In this document: in pieces, positions 1 through 8,395 of the stretch
Layout: every line of letters starts with the position of its first letter
How positions within the stretch are numbered: the stretch's first letter is position 1
Assembly (NCBI RefSeq): GCF_014656075.1
Contig: NZ_BNBS01000074.1
Coordinates: forward strand, 1 to 41,289
DNA from: Streptomyces hydrogenans
GTDB taxonomy: Bacteria; Actinomycetota; Actinomycetes; Streptomycetales; Streptomycetaceae
Reading direction: 5' to 3'
Length of the DNA stretch: 41,289 bases
The notes under the pieces: generated by a model
Database searches by the model: none
Told to the model about the DNA's origin: nothing
The model's input: only the letters and a program-made list of their open reading frames with translations
Translations under genes and position numbers: made by a program

Positions 1-2
1 CC

Positions 3-458
3 GCCCTCGCCCGGCTGCGGGCCGCCACCGGCGGCCGGGCCCCGGTCCTCCCCGCCGGCCTCCCGACCGCGATGTTCGGCCGGGCCGTCGAGCGGCGGCT
101 CCCGGCCGGGGCGCCCGGCCCGAGCGTCGGCCTGGCCGGCCCCGGCCTGCCCGGGACGGACGCCGGCATCGTCCTCGTCCCCGCCGACCGACGGACCGGA
201 GAGCCCTGGCGGCCGCCCGGGGACGCGATCGCCGTCCCGCTCCCCGCCCCCGTCTGGGCCTACCTGACGGGACCCGGGGAGACCTCTCCGACGCCGGTGT
301 CCGGAACCCTGCCGGCCCAGGTCGTCCGCGACGACTACCCCCACCCGGAACGCCCGGGGCACCCCTTCCCGCCCGACCACCGCACGCTCCGCAGGACCCT
401 CGCCCGCATGCCCGAGGTCCGCCGCCCCTGGCTACGCGCCCTCTACGACCGGCTCTGA
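3..458 (+). CDS. Unrecognised protein, C-terminal part only (gene begins before the window)
   Basis: The reading frame is open from the left edge and ends with TGA at 456-458. The gene therefore starts outside the window, and the first in-window ATG at 72 is probably internal. About 151 residues are visible, rich in Pro, Ala, Gly and Arg, with no membrane segment, Cys/His cluster or nucleotide-binding motif that I recognise. Codon use looks normal for the region (strong G/C in third positions), so I take it as a real gene. It converges on the thiQ-like gene and overlaps its 3' end by 16 nt. I do not know its function. Confidence 0.6.
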   Translation, partial: ALARLRAATGGRAPVLPAGLPTAMFGRAVERRLPAGAPGPSVGLAGPGLPGTDAGIVLVPADRRTGEPWRPPGDAIAVPLPAPVWAYLTGPGETSPTPVSGTLPAQVVRDDYPHPERPGHPFPPDHRTLRRTLARMPEVRRPWLRALYDRL

Positions 459-1480
459 CCGGCCCCGTCCAGCACCACCACGTCCTCCGCGCGGAAGGCC
501 ACCGCCACCTCCGCGCCCTCCTCCGGCACCTCGCGCGGCGCGCACTCCGCCTCCAGCGGCGGCCCGTCCGCCGGACGCAGCACGACCGTCACGTGGTGGC
601 CGCGGAAGGTGCGGGACTCCACCCGGCAGGCCAGCCCCCCGCCCGCGGCGCCCACCCGGACCCCCGCCGGACGGACCAGCAGCGTCCGCTCCCCCTGGGC
701 GGAGCCCTCCGGGACCGGGATCCGGCCCCACGCCGTCTCCGCCACCGCCCCGGACACCGTCGCCGGGACGACGTTCTCGAACCCCAGGAAGCGGGCCACG
801 AACTCCGAACCCGGCCGCTGCCACACCTCCACCGGCGTGCCCGACCGCACGATCCGTCCGTCCCGCATCACCACCACCCGGTCCGCGAGCGCGAACGCCT
901 CCCCCTGGTCGTGGGTGACCGCCAGGACCGTCGTCCCGAGCCGCCCGAACAGTGCCCGCAGCTCCACCACGAGCCGCTCCCGCAGCCCCCGGTCCAGCTG
1001 CCCCAGCGGCTCGTCCAGCATCAGCAGCCGGGGCCGCGGCGCCAGCGCCCTCGCCAGCGCCACCCGCTGCTGCTCGCCGCCGGACAGCGAGGCGACCGCG
1101 CGCCGGCCCGCGCCCGGCAGCCCGACCAGGTCCAGCAGCTCCTCGACCCGCCCGGCCCGCTCGTCCTTCGGCACGCCGTGCATCCGCGGCCCGAAGGCCA
1201 CGTTCCCGGCGACGTCCCTCTGCGGGAAGAGCTGGTGGTCCTGGAACATCAGGCCCACCCCGCGCCGGTGCACCGGCACCCCCGCCTGGTCCGCGCCCGC
1301 GAGCAGCACCCGGCCCGCGTCCAGCGCCTGGAGCCCGGCGACCGCCCGCAGCAGCGTCGACTTGCCGGACCCGCTCGGGCCCAGCACACAGACGATCTCG
1401 TGCTCGGCGACCGCCAGGTCCACCGCGTCGAGGACCGCCCGCGCCCCGAACCGTACGGTCGCTCCCTCAAGGGTCAGCAT
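443..1480 (-). CDS. thiQ: ABC transporter ATP-binding protein, probable thiamine importer ATPase
   Basis: 345-residue ATPase of a periplasmic-binding-protein type importer. Visible motifs in order are Walker A GPSGSGKST (about residue 37), the ABC signature LSGGEQQRVALARAL, Walker B LLMLDEP and the H-loop AVTHDQ. About 100 residues follow the nucleotide-binding domain and look like the TOBE-type regulatory domain common in the iron/spermidine/thiamine family. The start ATG shares bases with the thiP stop codon (TGATG), so the two are translationally coupled. The thiamine assignment rests on the operon's TPP riboswitch and its binding protein. From the ATPase alone, iron or polyamine transport would be equally possible. 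Confidence 0.82.
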   Translation of the reverse strand: MLTLEGATVRFGARAVLDAVDLAVAEHEIVCVLGPSGSGKSTLLRAVAGLQALDAGRVLLAGADQAGVPVHRRGVGLMFQDHQLFPQRDVAGNVAFGPRMHGVPKDERAGRVEELLDLVGLPGAGRRAVASLSGGEQQRVALARALAPRPRLLMLDEPLGQLDRGLRERLVVELRALFGRLGTTVLAVTHDQGEAFALADRVVVMRDGRIVRSGTPVEVWQRPGSEFVARFLGFENVVPATVSGAVAETAWGRIPVPEGSAQGERTLLVRPAGVRVGAAGGGLACRVESRTFRGHHVTVVLRPADGPPLEAECAPREVPEEGAEVAVAFRAEDVVVLDGAGQSRS

Positions 1481-3135
1481 CAGAACTCCCCGGTGGTCCG
1501 GTCGGTCCGCAGCCGTTCGAGCAGCAGCAGGGACACCGCGCACACCACCATCAGAATCGTCGACAGGGCCATCGCCTGCCCGTAGTTGAGCTCGCCCGGC
1601 CGGCCCAGCAGCCGCGCCACCGCGACCGGCAGCGTCGGGTTGTCGGGCCGGGCGATGAAGACGGTCGCGCCGAACTCGCCGAGCGACACCGCGAAGGCGA
1701 ACCCGGCCGCGATCAGCAGCGCCCGCCGCACCAGCGGCAGGTCCACCTCCCGCCAGGCCCGCCACGGCGACGCGCCGAGCACCGCCGCCGCCTCCCGCAG
1801 CCGCTGGTCCACCGCCCGCAGCACCGGCAGCATCGTCCGCACCACGAAGGGCACGCCGACCAGCGCCTGCGCGAGCGGCACCAGGATCCAGCTGGCCCGC
1901 AGGTCGAACGGCGGCTCGTCCAGCGTGATCAGGAACCCGAAGCCGACCGTCACGGCCGACACCCCGAGCGGCAGCATCAGCAGCGCGTCGAAGCCCCGCA
2001 CCAGGCGTCCGGCCCGCCTCGTGAGCGCCGCCGCCGCGAGCCCGCCGATCACCACCGCGATGGCCGTGGCCGCGACCGCGTACCGCAGCGAGTTCCCGAC
2101 CGCCTCCAGCGGCGGCACCAGGAACGTCCCGGCCTCGTCCAGCGAACCCAGCGCCCGGTAGTAGCGGAGCCCGTACCCCTCCGGCGTGGCGAAGGAACGC
2201 TCCACCAGCACCCCGAGCGGCAGCAGGATCAGCACCGCCACCGAGGCCAGCACCCCGCCGAGCAGCGCCCACTGCCCGACGCCGCGCGGCCGGCGTGCGG
2301 TCAGCTCCGGCGGGACGAGCCGCAGCGCCGTCTCCCGCCGCCGCACCGTCCGGGCGTGCACGGCCAGGATCGCGCCGACCGCCACGAACTGCGTCAGCGT
2401 GAGCACGGCCGCCGTCCGCAGGTCGAGCAGCCGGGCCGTCTGCCGGTAGATCTCCGCCTCCAGCGTCGTGTACGCGTCCCCGCCGAGGATCTGCACGACG
2501 CCGAACGACGTGAACGTGAAGAGGAAGACCATCAGCGCCGCTGCCGACACCGCCGGCACCAGCGCCGGCAGCGTCACCGCCCGCCACGCCGTCCACCGGG
2601 AGGCGCCGAGCACCCGGGCCGCCTCCTCCTGGCGCGGATCGAGCTGCGCCCACAGCCCGCCGACGGTCCGGACGACGACCGCGTAGTTGAAGAAGACGTG
2701 CGCGAGGAGGATCGCCCCCACACCGGTGTCGAGCCGCAGCCCCCACAGCTCGTCGGTGAACCCGCCCCGGCCCAGCAGGGCCAGGAACGCGGTGCCGACC
2801 AGCACCGTGGGCAGCACGAACGGCACGGTCACCACCGCCCGCAGCACGCCCTTGCCGGGGAAGGCGAAGCGGGCGAAGACGTACGCGCCCGGCAGCGCCA
2901 CCACCAGCGTCAGCCCGGTGGAGGCGGCCGCCTGCCAGACGGTGAAGCCGAGCACGTCGAGGATGTCGGAACGGCCCAGGGTCCGCCCGATCGCGCCGAG
3001 GTCCCAGGCGCCGTCGGGCCGCAGCCCGCGCTCGACGATCGACACGACGGGCCAGGCGAAGAAGACGGCGAAGAACGCGACGGGCAGGACCATCAGCCCC
3101 AGCCGCGCCGCGCTCCCCCCGCGGCCGGACCTCAC
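1480..3135 (-). CDS. thiP: ABC transporter permease, fused two-domain type (ThiP-like)
   Basis: About 551 residues and strongly hydrophobic, with two homologous permease halves of roughly six membrane segments each. Each half carries an EAA-type loop that contacts the ATPase: EEAARVLGASRWTAWR in the first and REAAAVLGASPWRAWR in the second. This duplicated architecture is typical of ThiP and of iron-type permeases. I chose the GTG at 3135 because it overlaps the thiB stop codon as GTGA, a common coupling arrangement. An in-frame GTG at 3165 would add ten residues and cannot be excluded. The protein forms the membrane channel for the substrate delivered by the lipoprotein encoded upstream. Confidence 0.85.
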   Translation of the reverse strand: MRSGRGGSAARLGLMVLPVAFFAVFFAWPVVSIVERGLRPDGAWDLGAIGRTLGRSDILDVLGFTVWQAAASTGLTLVVALPGAYVFARFAFPGKGVLRAVVTVPFVLPTVLVGTAFLALLGRGGFTDELWGLRLDTGVGAILLAHVFFNYAVVVRTVGGLWAQLDPRQEEAARVLGASRWTAWRAVTLPALVPAVSAAALMVFLFTFTSFGVVQILGGDAYTTLEAEIYRQTARLLDLRTAAVLTLTQFVAVGAILAVHARTVRRRETALRLVPPELTARRPRGVGQWALLGGVLASVAVLILLPLGVLVERSFATPEGYGLRYYRALGSLDEAGTFLVPPLEAVGNSLRYAVAATAIAVVIGGLAAAALTRRAGRLVRGFDALLMLPLGVSAVTVGFGFLITLDEPPFDLRASWILVPLAQALVGVPFVVRTMLPVLRAVDQRLREAAAVLGASPWRAWREVDLPLVRRALLIAAGFAFAVSLGEFGATVFIARPDNPTLPVAVARLLGRPGELNYGQAMALSTILMVVCAVSLLLLERLRTDRTTGEF

Positions 3136-4217
3136 TTGAGGAGCGACGACCACTGCTGGATCCACGCCTCGCGCTTCTCGGCGATCTTCTCCGGCTCCAT
3201 CGTCTCCGGCTTCTCGACGACCACGCCGTGCTTCGTGAACAGCTCCGGCAGGGTCGCGTCCTTCGCCACCGGGTTCACGAACATCTGGAGCGGCATGTCG
3301 TCCTGGAACTTCTTCGAGATCAGGAAGTCGATCAGCGCCTTGCCGCCCTCGGGGTTCTTCGCCCCGCTCAGCAGACCGGCGAACTCGATCTGCCGGAAGC
3401 AGGTGCCGGTGGACACCCCGGTGGGGGCCTCCTTCGGCTGCGGCTCGGCGTACAGCACCTCGACCGGCGGGCTGGAGGCGTAGGAGACGACCAGCGGGCG
3501 GTCGCCCTTGGCCTCCTTGCCGCCGGCCGAGCCGGAGAACTCCTGGTTGTAGGCGAGCTCCCAGCTGTCGACGGTCTTCACGCCGTTCGCCTTCAGCTTC
3601 GACCAGTAGTCCTGCCAGCCCGCGTCGCCGTACTTCGCGACGGTGCCGAGGAGGAAGCCGAGGCCCGGGGAGGACCGCTCGGGGTTCTCCACCACGAGGA
3701 GGTCCTTGTACTCCGGCTTCGCCAGGTCGTCGAAGGACTGCGGCGGCGCCAGCTTCTTGTCGGCGAAGTACTTCTTGTCGTAGTTGACGCAGATGTCGCC
3801 GGTGTCGATCGGGGTGACCCGCTTGTCGAGCTTGAAGCCGGCCGGGATCCGGTCCGCGCCCTTCGCCTCGTACGTCTCGAAGATGCCGTTCTCGACCGCG
3901 CGGGAGAGGAGGGTGTTGTCGACGCCGAAGAAGACGTCGCCCTGCGGGGAGCCCTTGGTCAGGATCTCCTTGTTGACGGCCTCGCCGGCGTCGCCGGCCT
4001 TGAGGACCTTGACCGTGAAACCGGTCTGCTTCGTGAACTCGGCCAGCACCTCCTTGGAGGCGTTGAAGGAGTCGTGGCTCACGAGGGTCACGGTCTTCGG
4101 CGCGGGCGACCCGGACTTGCCCGCGGCGTCCCGGACGTCCTCCGTGGAGCAGGCGGCGAGGCTCGTGACGCCGAGCGCCGCGGCGAGCGCGACGGCGGCG
4201 GCCTTCTTGGTGTGCAT
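3132..4217 (-). CDS. thiB: Thiamine ABC transporter substrate-binding lipoprotein
   Basis: 361 residues. The N-terminus MHTKKAAAVALAAALG leads into the lipobox LAAC, so the mature protein should be lipid-anchored on the outer face of the membrane. The segments TLVSHDSFN and GDVFFGVDNTLLSRAVENG match the thiamine-binding protein type (TbpA/ThiB) within the iron/thiamine binding superfamily. The start at 4217 is fixed by a GGAGG ribosome binding site about 7 nt upstream and by the signal peptide; the frame is open 69 nt further up but lacks both. It is the first gene of the operon and sits directly behind a TPP riboswitch, which supports thiamine, its phosphates or a precursor as ligand. Confidence 0.88.
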   Translation of the reverse strand: MHTKKAAAVALAAALGVTSLAACSTEDVRDAAGKSGSPAPKTVTLVSHDSFNASKEVLAEFTKQTGFTVKVLKAGDAGEAVNKEILTKGSPQGDVFFGVDNTLLSRAVENGIFETYEAKGADRIPAGFKLDKRVTPIDTGDICVNYDKKYFADKKLAPPQSFDDLAKPEYKDLLVVENPERSSPGLGFLLGTVAKYGDAGWQDYWSKLKANGVKTVDSWELAYNQEFSGSAGGKEAKGDRPLVVSYASSPPVEVLYAEPQPKEAPTGVSTGTCFRQIEFAGLLSGAKNPEGGKALIDFLISKKFQDDMPLQMFVNPVAKDATLPELFTKHGVVVEKPETMEPEKIAEKREAWIQQWSSLLK

Positions 4218-4259
4218 GTGGTTGTCCTCCTGGGTGGGACCAGAAGGAGACGCGGCCCC

Positions 4260-4277
4260 GCCCACCCGGAGGTGGGC
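4260..4277 (-). promoter_or_regulatory. Possible expression platform of the thi riboswitch
   Basis: On the minus strand, GCCCACC, loop TCCG, GGTGGGC forms a 7-bp hairpin between the TPP aptamer and thiB. Its 5' part carries CCTCC, which is complementary to the thiB Shine-Dalgarno GGAGG (4226-4230). The stretch could therefore either fold on itself or mask the ribosome binding site. No U-tract follows, so I favour control of translation over termination. The hairpin is seen; the switching is inferred. Confidence 0.45.
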
Positions 4278-4301
4278 AGGGCGCAACAGCTCGAGTTACG
4301 A

Positions 4302-4394
4302 CCGAACTTCCTACCCAGAATGACCTGGGCGAGGTTCAGAGGGTCTGCGGTCTACGGTTACCGCACTCTCAGCGCTGTGGCGCTCCCCTGTCGG
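4302..4394 (-). ncRNA. TPP riboswitch (THI element)
   Basis: The minus strand shows the conserved THI-box blocks in order: CAGGGGAGC near the 5' side, CTGAGAG, the P3 hairpin TGCGG with CCGCA, GACCCTCTGAACCT, then the P4/P5 hairpin CCCAGG with TCTGGG, and the 3' block GGGTAGGAAG. The closing P1 stem is CCGA at 4394-4391 with TCGG at 4305-4302. It lies 85 nt upstream of thiB, in the 5' leader of the transporter operon and just downstream of rlmN. TPP binding should reduce expression of thiB-thiP-thiQ. The aptamer match is strong. Confidence 0.95.
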
Positions 4395-4428
4395 AATATG
4401 CAGGTGTGTTCGAGCACAGGGTACAAGG

Positions 4429-5541
4429 TCAGCGTTCGGAGGCCGCGAGCTGTCCACAGGCGCCGTCGATCTCCTGGCCGCGGGTGTCGCGGACGGTGAC
4501 CGGCACGCCGTGCCGGGCGATCGCGTCGACGAACGCCTTCTCGTCCTCCGGGCGGGAGGCGGTCCACTTCGAGCCCGGCGTCGGGTTCAGCGGGATGAGG
4601 TTGACGTGCACGCGCTTGCCCTTGAGCAGCTTGCCGAGCAGGTCACCGCGCCACGCCTGGTCGTTGATGTCCCGGATGAGGGCGTACTCGATGGAGATCC
4701 GGCGGCCGGACTTCTCCGCGTACTCCCAGGCGGCGTCCAGCACCTCCCGCACCTTCCAGCGGGTGTTCACCGGCACCAGGGTGTCGCGCAGCTCGTCGTC
4801 GGGGGCGTGCAGCGAGACGGCGAGCCGGCACTTGAAGCCCTCGTCGGCGAAGCGCAGCATCGCCGGGACGAGCCCGACCGTGGAGACGGTGATCCCGCGC
4901 TGCGACAGGCCGAGGCCGTCGGGCTCGGGGTCGGTGAGCCGGCGGATGGCGCCGACGACCCGCTTGTAGTTGGCGAGCGGCTCGCCCATGCCCATGAAGA
5001 CGATGTTCGACAGCCGCGCGGGCCCGCCGGGCACCTCGCCGTCACGCAGCGCGCGCATGCCGTCGACGATCTGGTGCACGATCTCGGCGGTCGACAGGTT
5101 CCGGTCGAGACCGGCCTGGCCGGTCGCGCAGAACGGGCAGTTCATGCCGCAGCCGGCCTGCGAGGAGATGCACATCGTCACCCGGTCCGGGTAGCGCATC
5201 AGCACCGACTCGACGAGCGTTCCGTCGTGCAGCCGCCACAGGGTCTTGCGGGTGGTGTCCTCGTCGCACGAGATGTGCCGGACCACCGACATCAGGTCGG
5301 GCAGCAGCTCCCCGGCCAGCTTCTCCCGCGAGGCGGCCGGGATGTCCGTCCACTCGGCGGGGTCGTGCGCGTACCGCGCGAAGTAGTGCGTCGACAGCTG
5401 CTTGGCGCGGAAGGGCTTCTCGCCGATCGCGGCGACGGCCTCCTTCCGCTCGGCGGGCGAGAGGTCGGCGAGGTGCCGCGGCGGCTTCTTGGCTCCGCGC
5501 GGGGCGACGAAAGTGAGTTCTCCGGGCAGCGGACGGGCCAC
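4429..5541 (-). CDS. rlmN: 23S rRNA (adenine2503-C2)/tRNA methyltransferase RlmN, radical SAM
   Basis: 370 residues. The radical SAM cluster motif is CGMNCPFC (Cx3Cx2C), and a Cys near the C-terminus in GACGQLA corresponds to the conserved second catalytic cysteine of the family. GMGEPLANY and SLHAPDDELR are further RlmN landmarks. The enzyme methylates C2 of A2503 in 23S rRNA and of A37 in some tRNAs. I chose GTG 5541 with GAGGAG about 12 nt upstream; the frame stays open to 5715, but that extension is low-quality Arg-rich sequence. It is transcribed in the same direction as the thi operon but ends 35 nt before the riboswitch. Confidence 0.95.
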   Translation of the reverse strand: MARPLPGELTFVAPRGAKKPPRHLADLSPAERKEAVAAIGEKPFRAKQLSTHYFARYAHDPAEWTDIPAASREKLAGELLPDLMSVVRHISCDEDTTRKTLWRLHDGTLVESVLMRYPDRVTMCISSQAGCGMNCPFCATGQAGLDRNLSTAEIVHQIVDGMRALRDGEVPGGPARLSNIVFMGMGEPLANYKRVVGAIRRLTDPEPDGLGLSQRGITVSTVGLVPAMLRFADEGFKCRLAVSLHAPDDELRDTLVPVNTRWKVREVLDAAWEYAEKSGRRISIEYALIRDINDQAWRGDLLGKLLKGKRVHVNLIPLNPTPGSKWTASRPEDEKAFVDAIARHGVPVTVRDTRGQEIDGACGQLAASER

Positions 5542-5662
5542 GGCGGCGTCTCTCCTCAAACAGGCACGAGGTCTGGCACCCGCGCGGCGGCGGAAGCACG
5601 GCAACACGGTGCCGAAGCCAGGAGACCTCACTGGACCGTCCCCGCGGTGGCGAGGACGACGA

Positions 5663-5692
5663 AAGGGCCCGGAACACACGTCCCGAGCCCTT
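5663..5692 (-). terminator. Rho-independent terminator after cdsA
   Basis: On the minus strand AAGGGCTCGGGA, loop CGTGTG, TTCCGGGCCCTT makes a 12-bp stem with two G-T wobbles, followed by TTTCG. It lies 58 nt past the cdsA stop and upstream of rlmN, so it should end the frr-cdsA transcript. Confidence 0.75.
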
Positions 5693-5749
5693 CCAGAGTA
5701 CCCGCTGCCCGTCAACCCGTTCCGACGAGCGGCGCGGGCGACCGCCCGC

Positions 5750-6859
5750 TCAGCCCGTGCCCACGAACAGTGCCAGCAGCAGCCACACCACCGGCGCGGT
5801 CGGCAGGAGCGAGTCCAGCCGGTCCATGATGCCGCCGTGGCCGGGGAGGAGCGTGCCCATGTCCTTGATGCCCAGGTCCCGCTTGATCATCGACTCGCCG
5901 AGGTCGCCGAGCGTCGCGCTCGCCGCCACCGCCAGGCCGAGGATCAGGCCCTGCCACCAGGTCCCGTCGTCGATCAGGAACTGCATGCACAGCGCGCCGG
6001 CCGCCATCGCGAAGGCCACCGCGCCGAACAGTCCCTCGCGGGTCTTGCCGGGGCTGATCCGCGGCGCCAGCTTGTGCTTGCCGAAGCGCCAGCCCACCGC
6101 GTACGCCCCGGTGTCGCTGACCACGGTGAGCAGCAGGAAGGTCAGCACCCGCCACGGCCCGTCGTCGGCGGTGAGCAGCATCGCCACGAACGTCGCCAGG
6201 AACGGCACGTAGAACGCGGCGAAGACGCCCGCCGTGACGTCCTTCAGGTACCCCTCGGGGGGTTCCGTCATCCGCCAGACGAGCACCGCGAGCGCCGTCA
6301 GGGCCATCGCGACCCAGGCGCCCTCGGGGCCCCGCACGTACCCGGCGACGACCATCGCCGCGCCGCCGACGGCGAGCGGCACCAGCGGCGCCTTGATCGC
6401 CTTGCGCTCCTGGAGCCGGGAGGTCAGCTCCCACAGGCCGACGACCACGGCCACCGCCACCACGCCGACGAACGCCGGCTTCCAGATGAACAGCGACGCG
6501 ATGATCACGGCCCCGAGACCGACGCCGACCCCTATGGCCGCGCCCAGGTCCCGGCCCGCGCTCTTCTTCTGCCGCGGCGCGGGGGCCGCGGACGGCGGAG
6601 GAGGCGGGACGGGGCTGGGCATGGGCTCCTGCGGGTGCTCGTGCGGGGTCTCGTCACGGAACAGGGGACCGCCCGGGTGGGCGGCCCCCCGTCCGTGTCC
6701 GTCCTGGAATCCGCCGGCGGGTACGTCGGGCACGATGGGCATGGGGCGAGTCTGCGCCGCCCGGTGCCGATCGTGGGCGGGACCCGCCGGGGCAGGCCCC
6801 TGGTCGGGTCCGCCGAGACCTGAACCGGCCGCCGGCGCCCCCCAGGATGAGTCGTTCAT
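5750..6859 (-). CDS. cdsA: Phosphatidate cytidylyltransferase (CDP-diglyceride synthase)
   Basis: 369 residues, an integral membrane enzyme that makes CDP-diacylglycerol from phosphatidic acid and CTP, the precursor of all membrane phospholipids. The first ~90 residues are Pro/Gly/Ala rich and probably disordered, as often in actinobacteria; about eight hydrophobic segments follow. The family signature near the C-terminus is visible as SMIKRDLGIKDMG followed by GHGGIMDRLDSL. The ATG overlaps the frr stop codon as TGATG, so translation is coupled to frr. The order pyrH-frr-cdsA is common in many bacteria. Confidence 0.95.
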   Translation of the reverse strand: MNDSSWGAPAAGSGLGGPDQGPAPAGPAHDRHRAAQTRPMPIVPDVPAGGFQDGHGRGAAHPGGPLFRDETPHEHPQEPMPSPVPPPPPSAAPAPRQKKSAGRDLGAAIGVGVGLGAVIIASLFIWKPAFVGVVAVAVVVGLWELTSRLQERKAIKAPLVPLAVGGAAMVVAGYVRGPEGAWVAMALTALAVLVWRMTEPPEGYLKDVTAGVFAAFYVPFLATFVAMLLTADDGPWRVLTFLLLTVVSDTGAYAVGWRFGKHKLAPRISPGKTREGLFGAVAFAMAAGALCMQFLIDDGTWWQGLILGLAVAASATLGDLGESMIKRDLGIKDMGTLLPGHGGIMDRLDSLLPTAPVVWLLLALFVGTG

Positions 6860-7419
6860 CAGACCTCGAGGAGCTCGGCTTCCTTGTGCTTCAGCAGCTC
6901 GTCCACCTGCGCGACGTACTTCGCGGTGGTGTCGTCGAGCTCCTTCTCCGCGCGGCGGCCCTCGTCCTCACCGACCTCGCCGTCCTTGACGAACTTGTCG
7001 ATGGTCTCCTTGGCCTTGCGCCGCACGGAGCGGATCGAGATCTTGGAGTCCTCGGCCTTGCCCTTGGCGACCTTGATGTAGTCCCGGCGACGCTCCTCGG
7101 TCAGCTCCGGGAAGGTCACTCGGATGATGTTGCCGTCGTTGCTCGGGTTGACGCCGAGGTCCGAGTCGCGGATGGCCTGCTCGATGTTGCGCAGCGCGCT
7201 CTTGTCGAACGGGGTCACCACGGCCATGCGCGGCTCCGGCACCGAGAACGACGCCAGCTGGTTGATGGGCGTGAGGGCGCCGTAGTAGTCGGCCACGATC
7301 TTGTTGAACATCGCCGGGTGCGCACGGCCGGTGCGGATCGCGGCGAAGTCCTCCTTGGCGACCACGACCGCCTTCTCCATCTTCTCCTCGGCCTCGAGGA
7401 GGGTCTCTTCGATCACCAC
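6859..7419 (-). CDS. frr: Ribosome recycling factor
   Basis: 186 residues, the usual length. RRF releases ribosomes from mRNA after termination together with EF-G. Family features include the segments KAVVVAKEDFAAIRTGRAHP and VTPFDKSALRNIEQAI, the central FPELTEERRRDYIK and the long charged C-terminal helix. The start is GTG 7419 with AGGAG about 5 nt upstream; an overlapping ATG at 7421 runs straight into a stop. pyrH ends 43 nt upstream and cdsA overlaps at the 3' end, indicating one operon. Confidence 0.97.
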   Translation of the reverse strand: MVIEETLLEAEEKMEKAVVVAKEDFAAIRTGRAHPAMFNKIVADYYGALTPINQLASFSVPEPRMAVVTPFDKSALRNIEQAIRDSDLGVNPSNDGNIIRVTFPELTEERRRDYIKVAKGKAEDSKISIRSVRRKAKETIDKFVKDGEVGEDEGRRAEKELDDTTAKYVAQVDELLKHKEAELLEV

Positions 7420-7462
7420 ATGCTCCTGCGTGTCGTCGCGTTGTGTCGGTTGAGAGCGGGCC

Positions 7463-8230
7463 TCAGGCCCGGGTGCCCTGGTCGCTCACGAGCGTGCCGA
7501 TCTTCTCACCCGTGACGGCGCGCGCGATATTGCCCTCGGCGAGCAGTTCGAAGACGAGGATCGGGAGCTTGTTGTCGCGGCACAGGGTGATGGCGGTGGC
7601 GTCGGCGACCTTGAGGTCACGCGTGATGACCTCGCTGTACTCCAGGGCGTCGAACTTGACCGCGCCGGGGTTGGTCCGCGGGTCGGAGTCGTAGACACCG
7701 TCCACGCCGTTCTTGCCCATGAGGAGGGCCTCGGCGTCGATCTCCAGCGCGCGCTGGGCGGCGGTGGTGTCCGTGGAGAAGTACGGCATGCCCATGCCCG
7801 CACCGAAGATGACCACGCGGCCCTTCTCCAGGTGGCGCACGGCCCGCAGCGGGATGTACGGCTCGGCGACCTGGCCCATGGTGATGGCGGTCTGGACGCG
7901 CGAGTCGATGCCCTCCTTCTCCAGGAAGTCCTGGAGGGCGAGGCAGTTCATCACGGTGCCGAGCATGCCCATGTAGTCGGAGCGGGCCCGGTCCATGCCG
8001 CGCTGCTGGAGTTCGGCACCGCGGAAGAAGTTGCCGCCGCCGATCACGATCGCGATCTGAGCGCCGTCGCGGACCACGGCCGCGATCTCACGCGCGATGG
8101 CGTGCACGACGTCCGGGTCGACACCGAGACCGGTACCGCCGGAGAAGGCTTCCCCGGACAGCTTCAGCATGTAGCGGCCGAGCTTCTTGCCGCTGTTGTC
8201 GTCGTGGCCCTGTTCGGCGCCCTGATTCAT
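7463..8230 (-). CDS. pyrH: UMP kinase
   Basis: 255 residues. It phosphorylates UMP to UDP in pyrimidine nucleotide synthesis and belongs to the amino acid kinase fold. Visible landmarks are YMLKLSGEAF with the phosphate-binding Lys, IVIGGGNFFRG, DYMGMLGTVMN, and FGAGMGMPYFSTDTTAAQRA in the C-terminal half. The ATG at 8230 has GAGGAG at good spacing; a longer frame from 8248 lacks a comparable site. The stop codon lies in the loop of a small hairpin at 7457-7471. It shares an operon with frr and cdsA downstream. Confidence 0.96.
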   Translation of the reverse strand: MNQGAEQGHDDNSGKKLGRYMLKLSGEAFSGGTGLGVDPDVVHAIAREIAAVVRDGAQIAIVIGGGNFFRGAELQQRGMDRARSDYMGMLGTVMNCLALQDFLEKEGIDSRVQTAITMGQVAEPYIPLRAVRHLEKGRVVIFGAGMGMPYFSTDTTAAQRALEIDAEALLMGKNGVDGVYDSDPRTNPGAVKFDALEYSEVITRDLKVADATAITLCRDNKLPILVFELLAEGNIARAVTGEKIGTLVSDQGTRA

Positions 8231-8256
8231 GGAGATCTCCTCGTACACATACGAAG

Positions 8257-8303
8257 AAGGCCATTGCCTTGGGTCCTCGTGGGTTTCCCGTACGGCAATG
8301 GCC
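8257..8303 (-). terminator. Inverted repeat between tsf and pyrH (terminator or attenuator)
   Basis: A perfect 10-bp inverted repeat, GGCCATTGCC with GGCAATGGCC (extended by one A-T pair), is separated by 25 nt. Read on the minus strand it is followed by TTCTTCG. It sits in the 165-nt gap between tsf and pyrH, so it probably ends or weakens the rpsB-tsf transcript before pyrH. The long loop makes a simple intrinsic terminator less certain. Confidence 0.5.
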
Positions 8304-8395
8304 TCCTCGTCACATCTGCGGTCGTCCCGCCCGGGGCGGGACGACTGTCTCAGACCCTACCCGGGTCCGGTGTCCGTCGCGTGTGGCGAACGGAC

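Noticed and set aside
952..3483. 843-residue plus-strand open frame
   Set aside because: Antisense to thiQ, thiP and thiB; an Arg/Pro/His-rich shadow without family features.
4395..4400. CATATT as a -10 box for the thi operon
   Set aside because: Transcription from it would start inside or after the P1 stem of the riboswitch, cutting off the aptamer; the promoter must lie further upstream.
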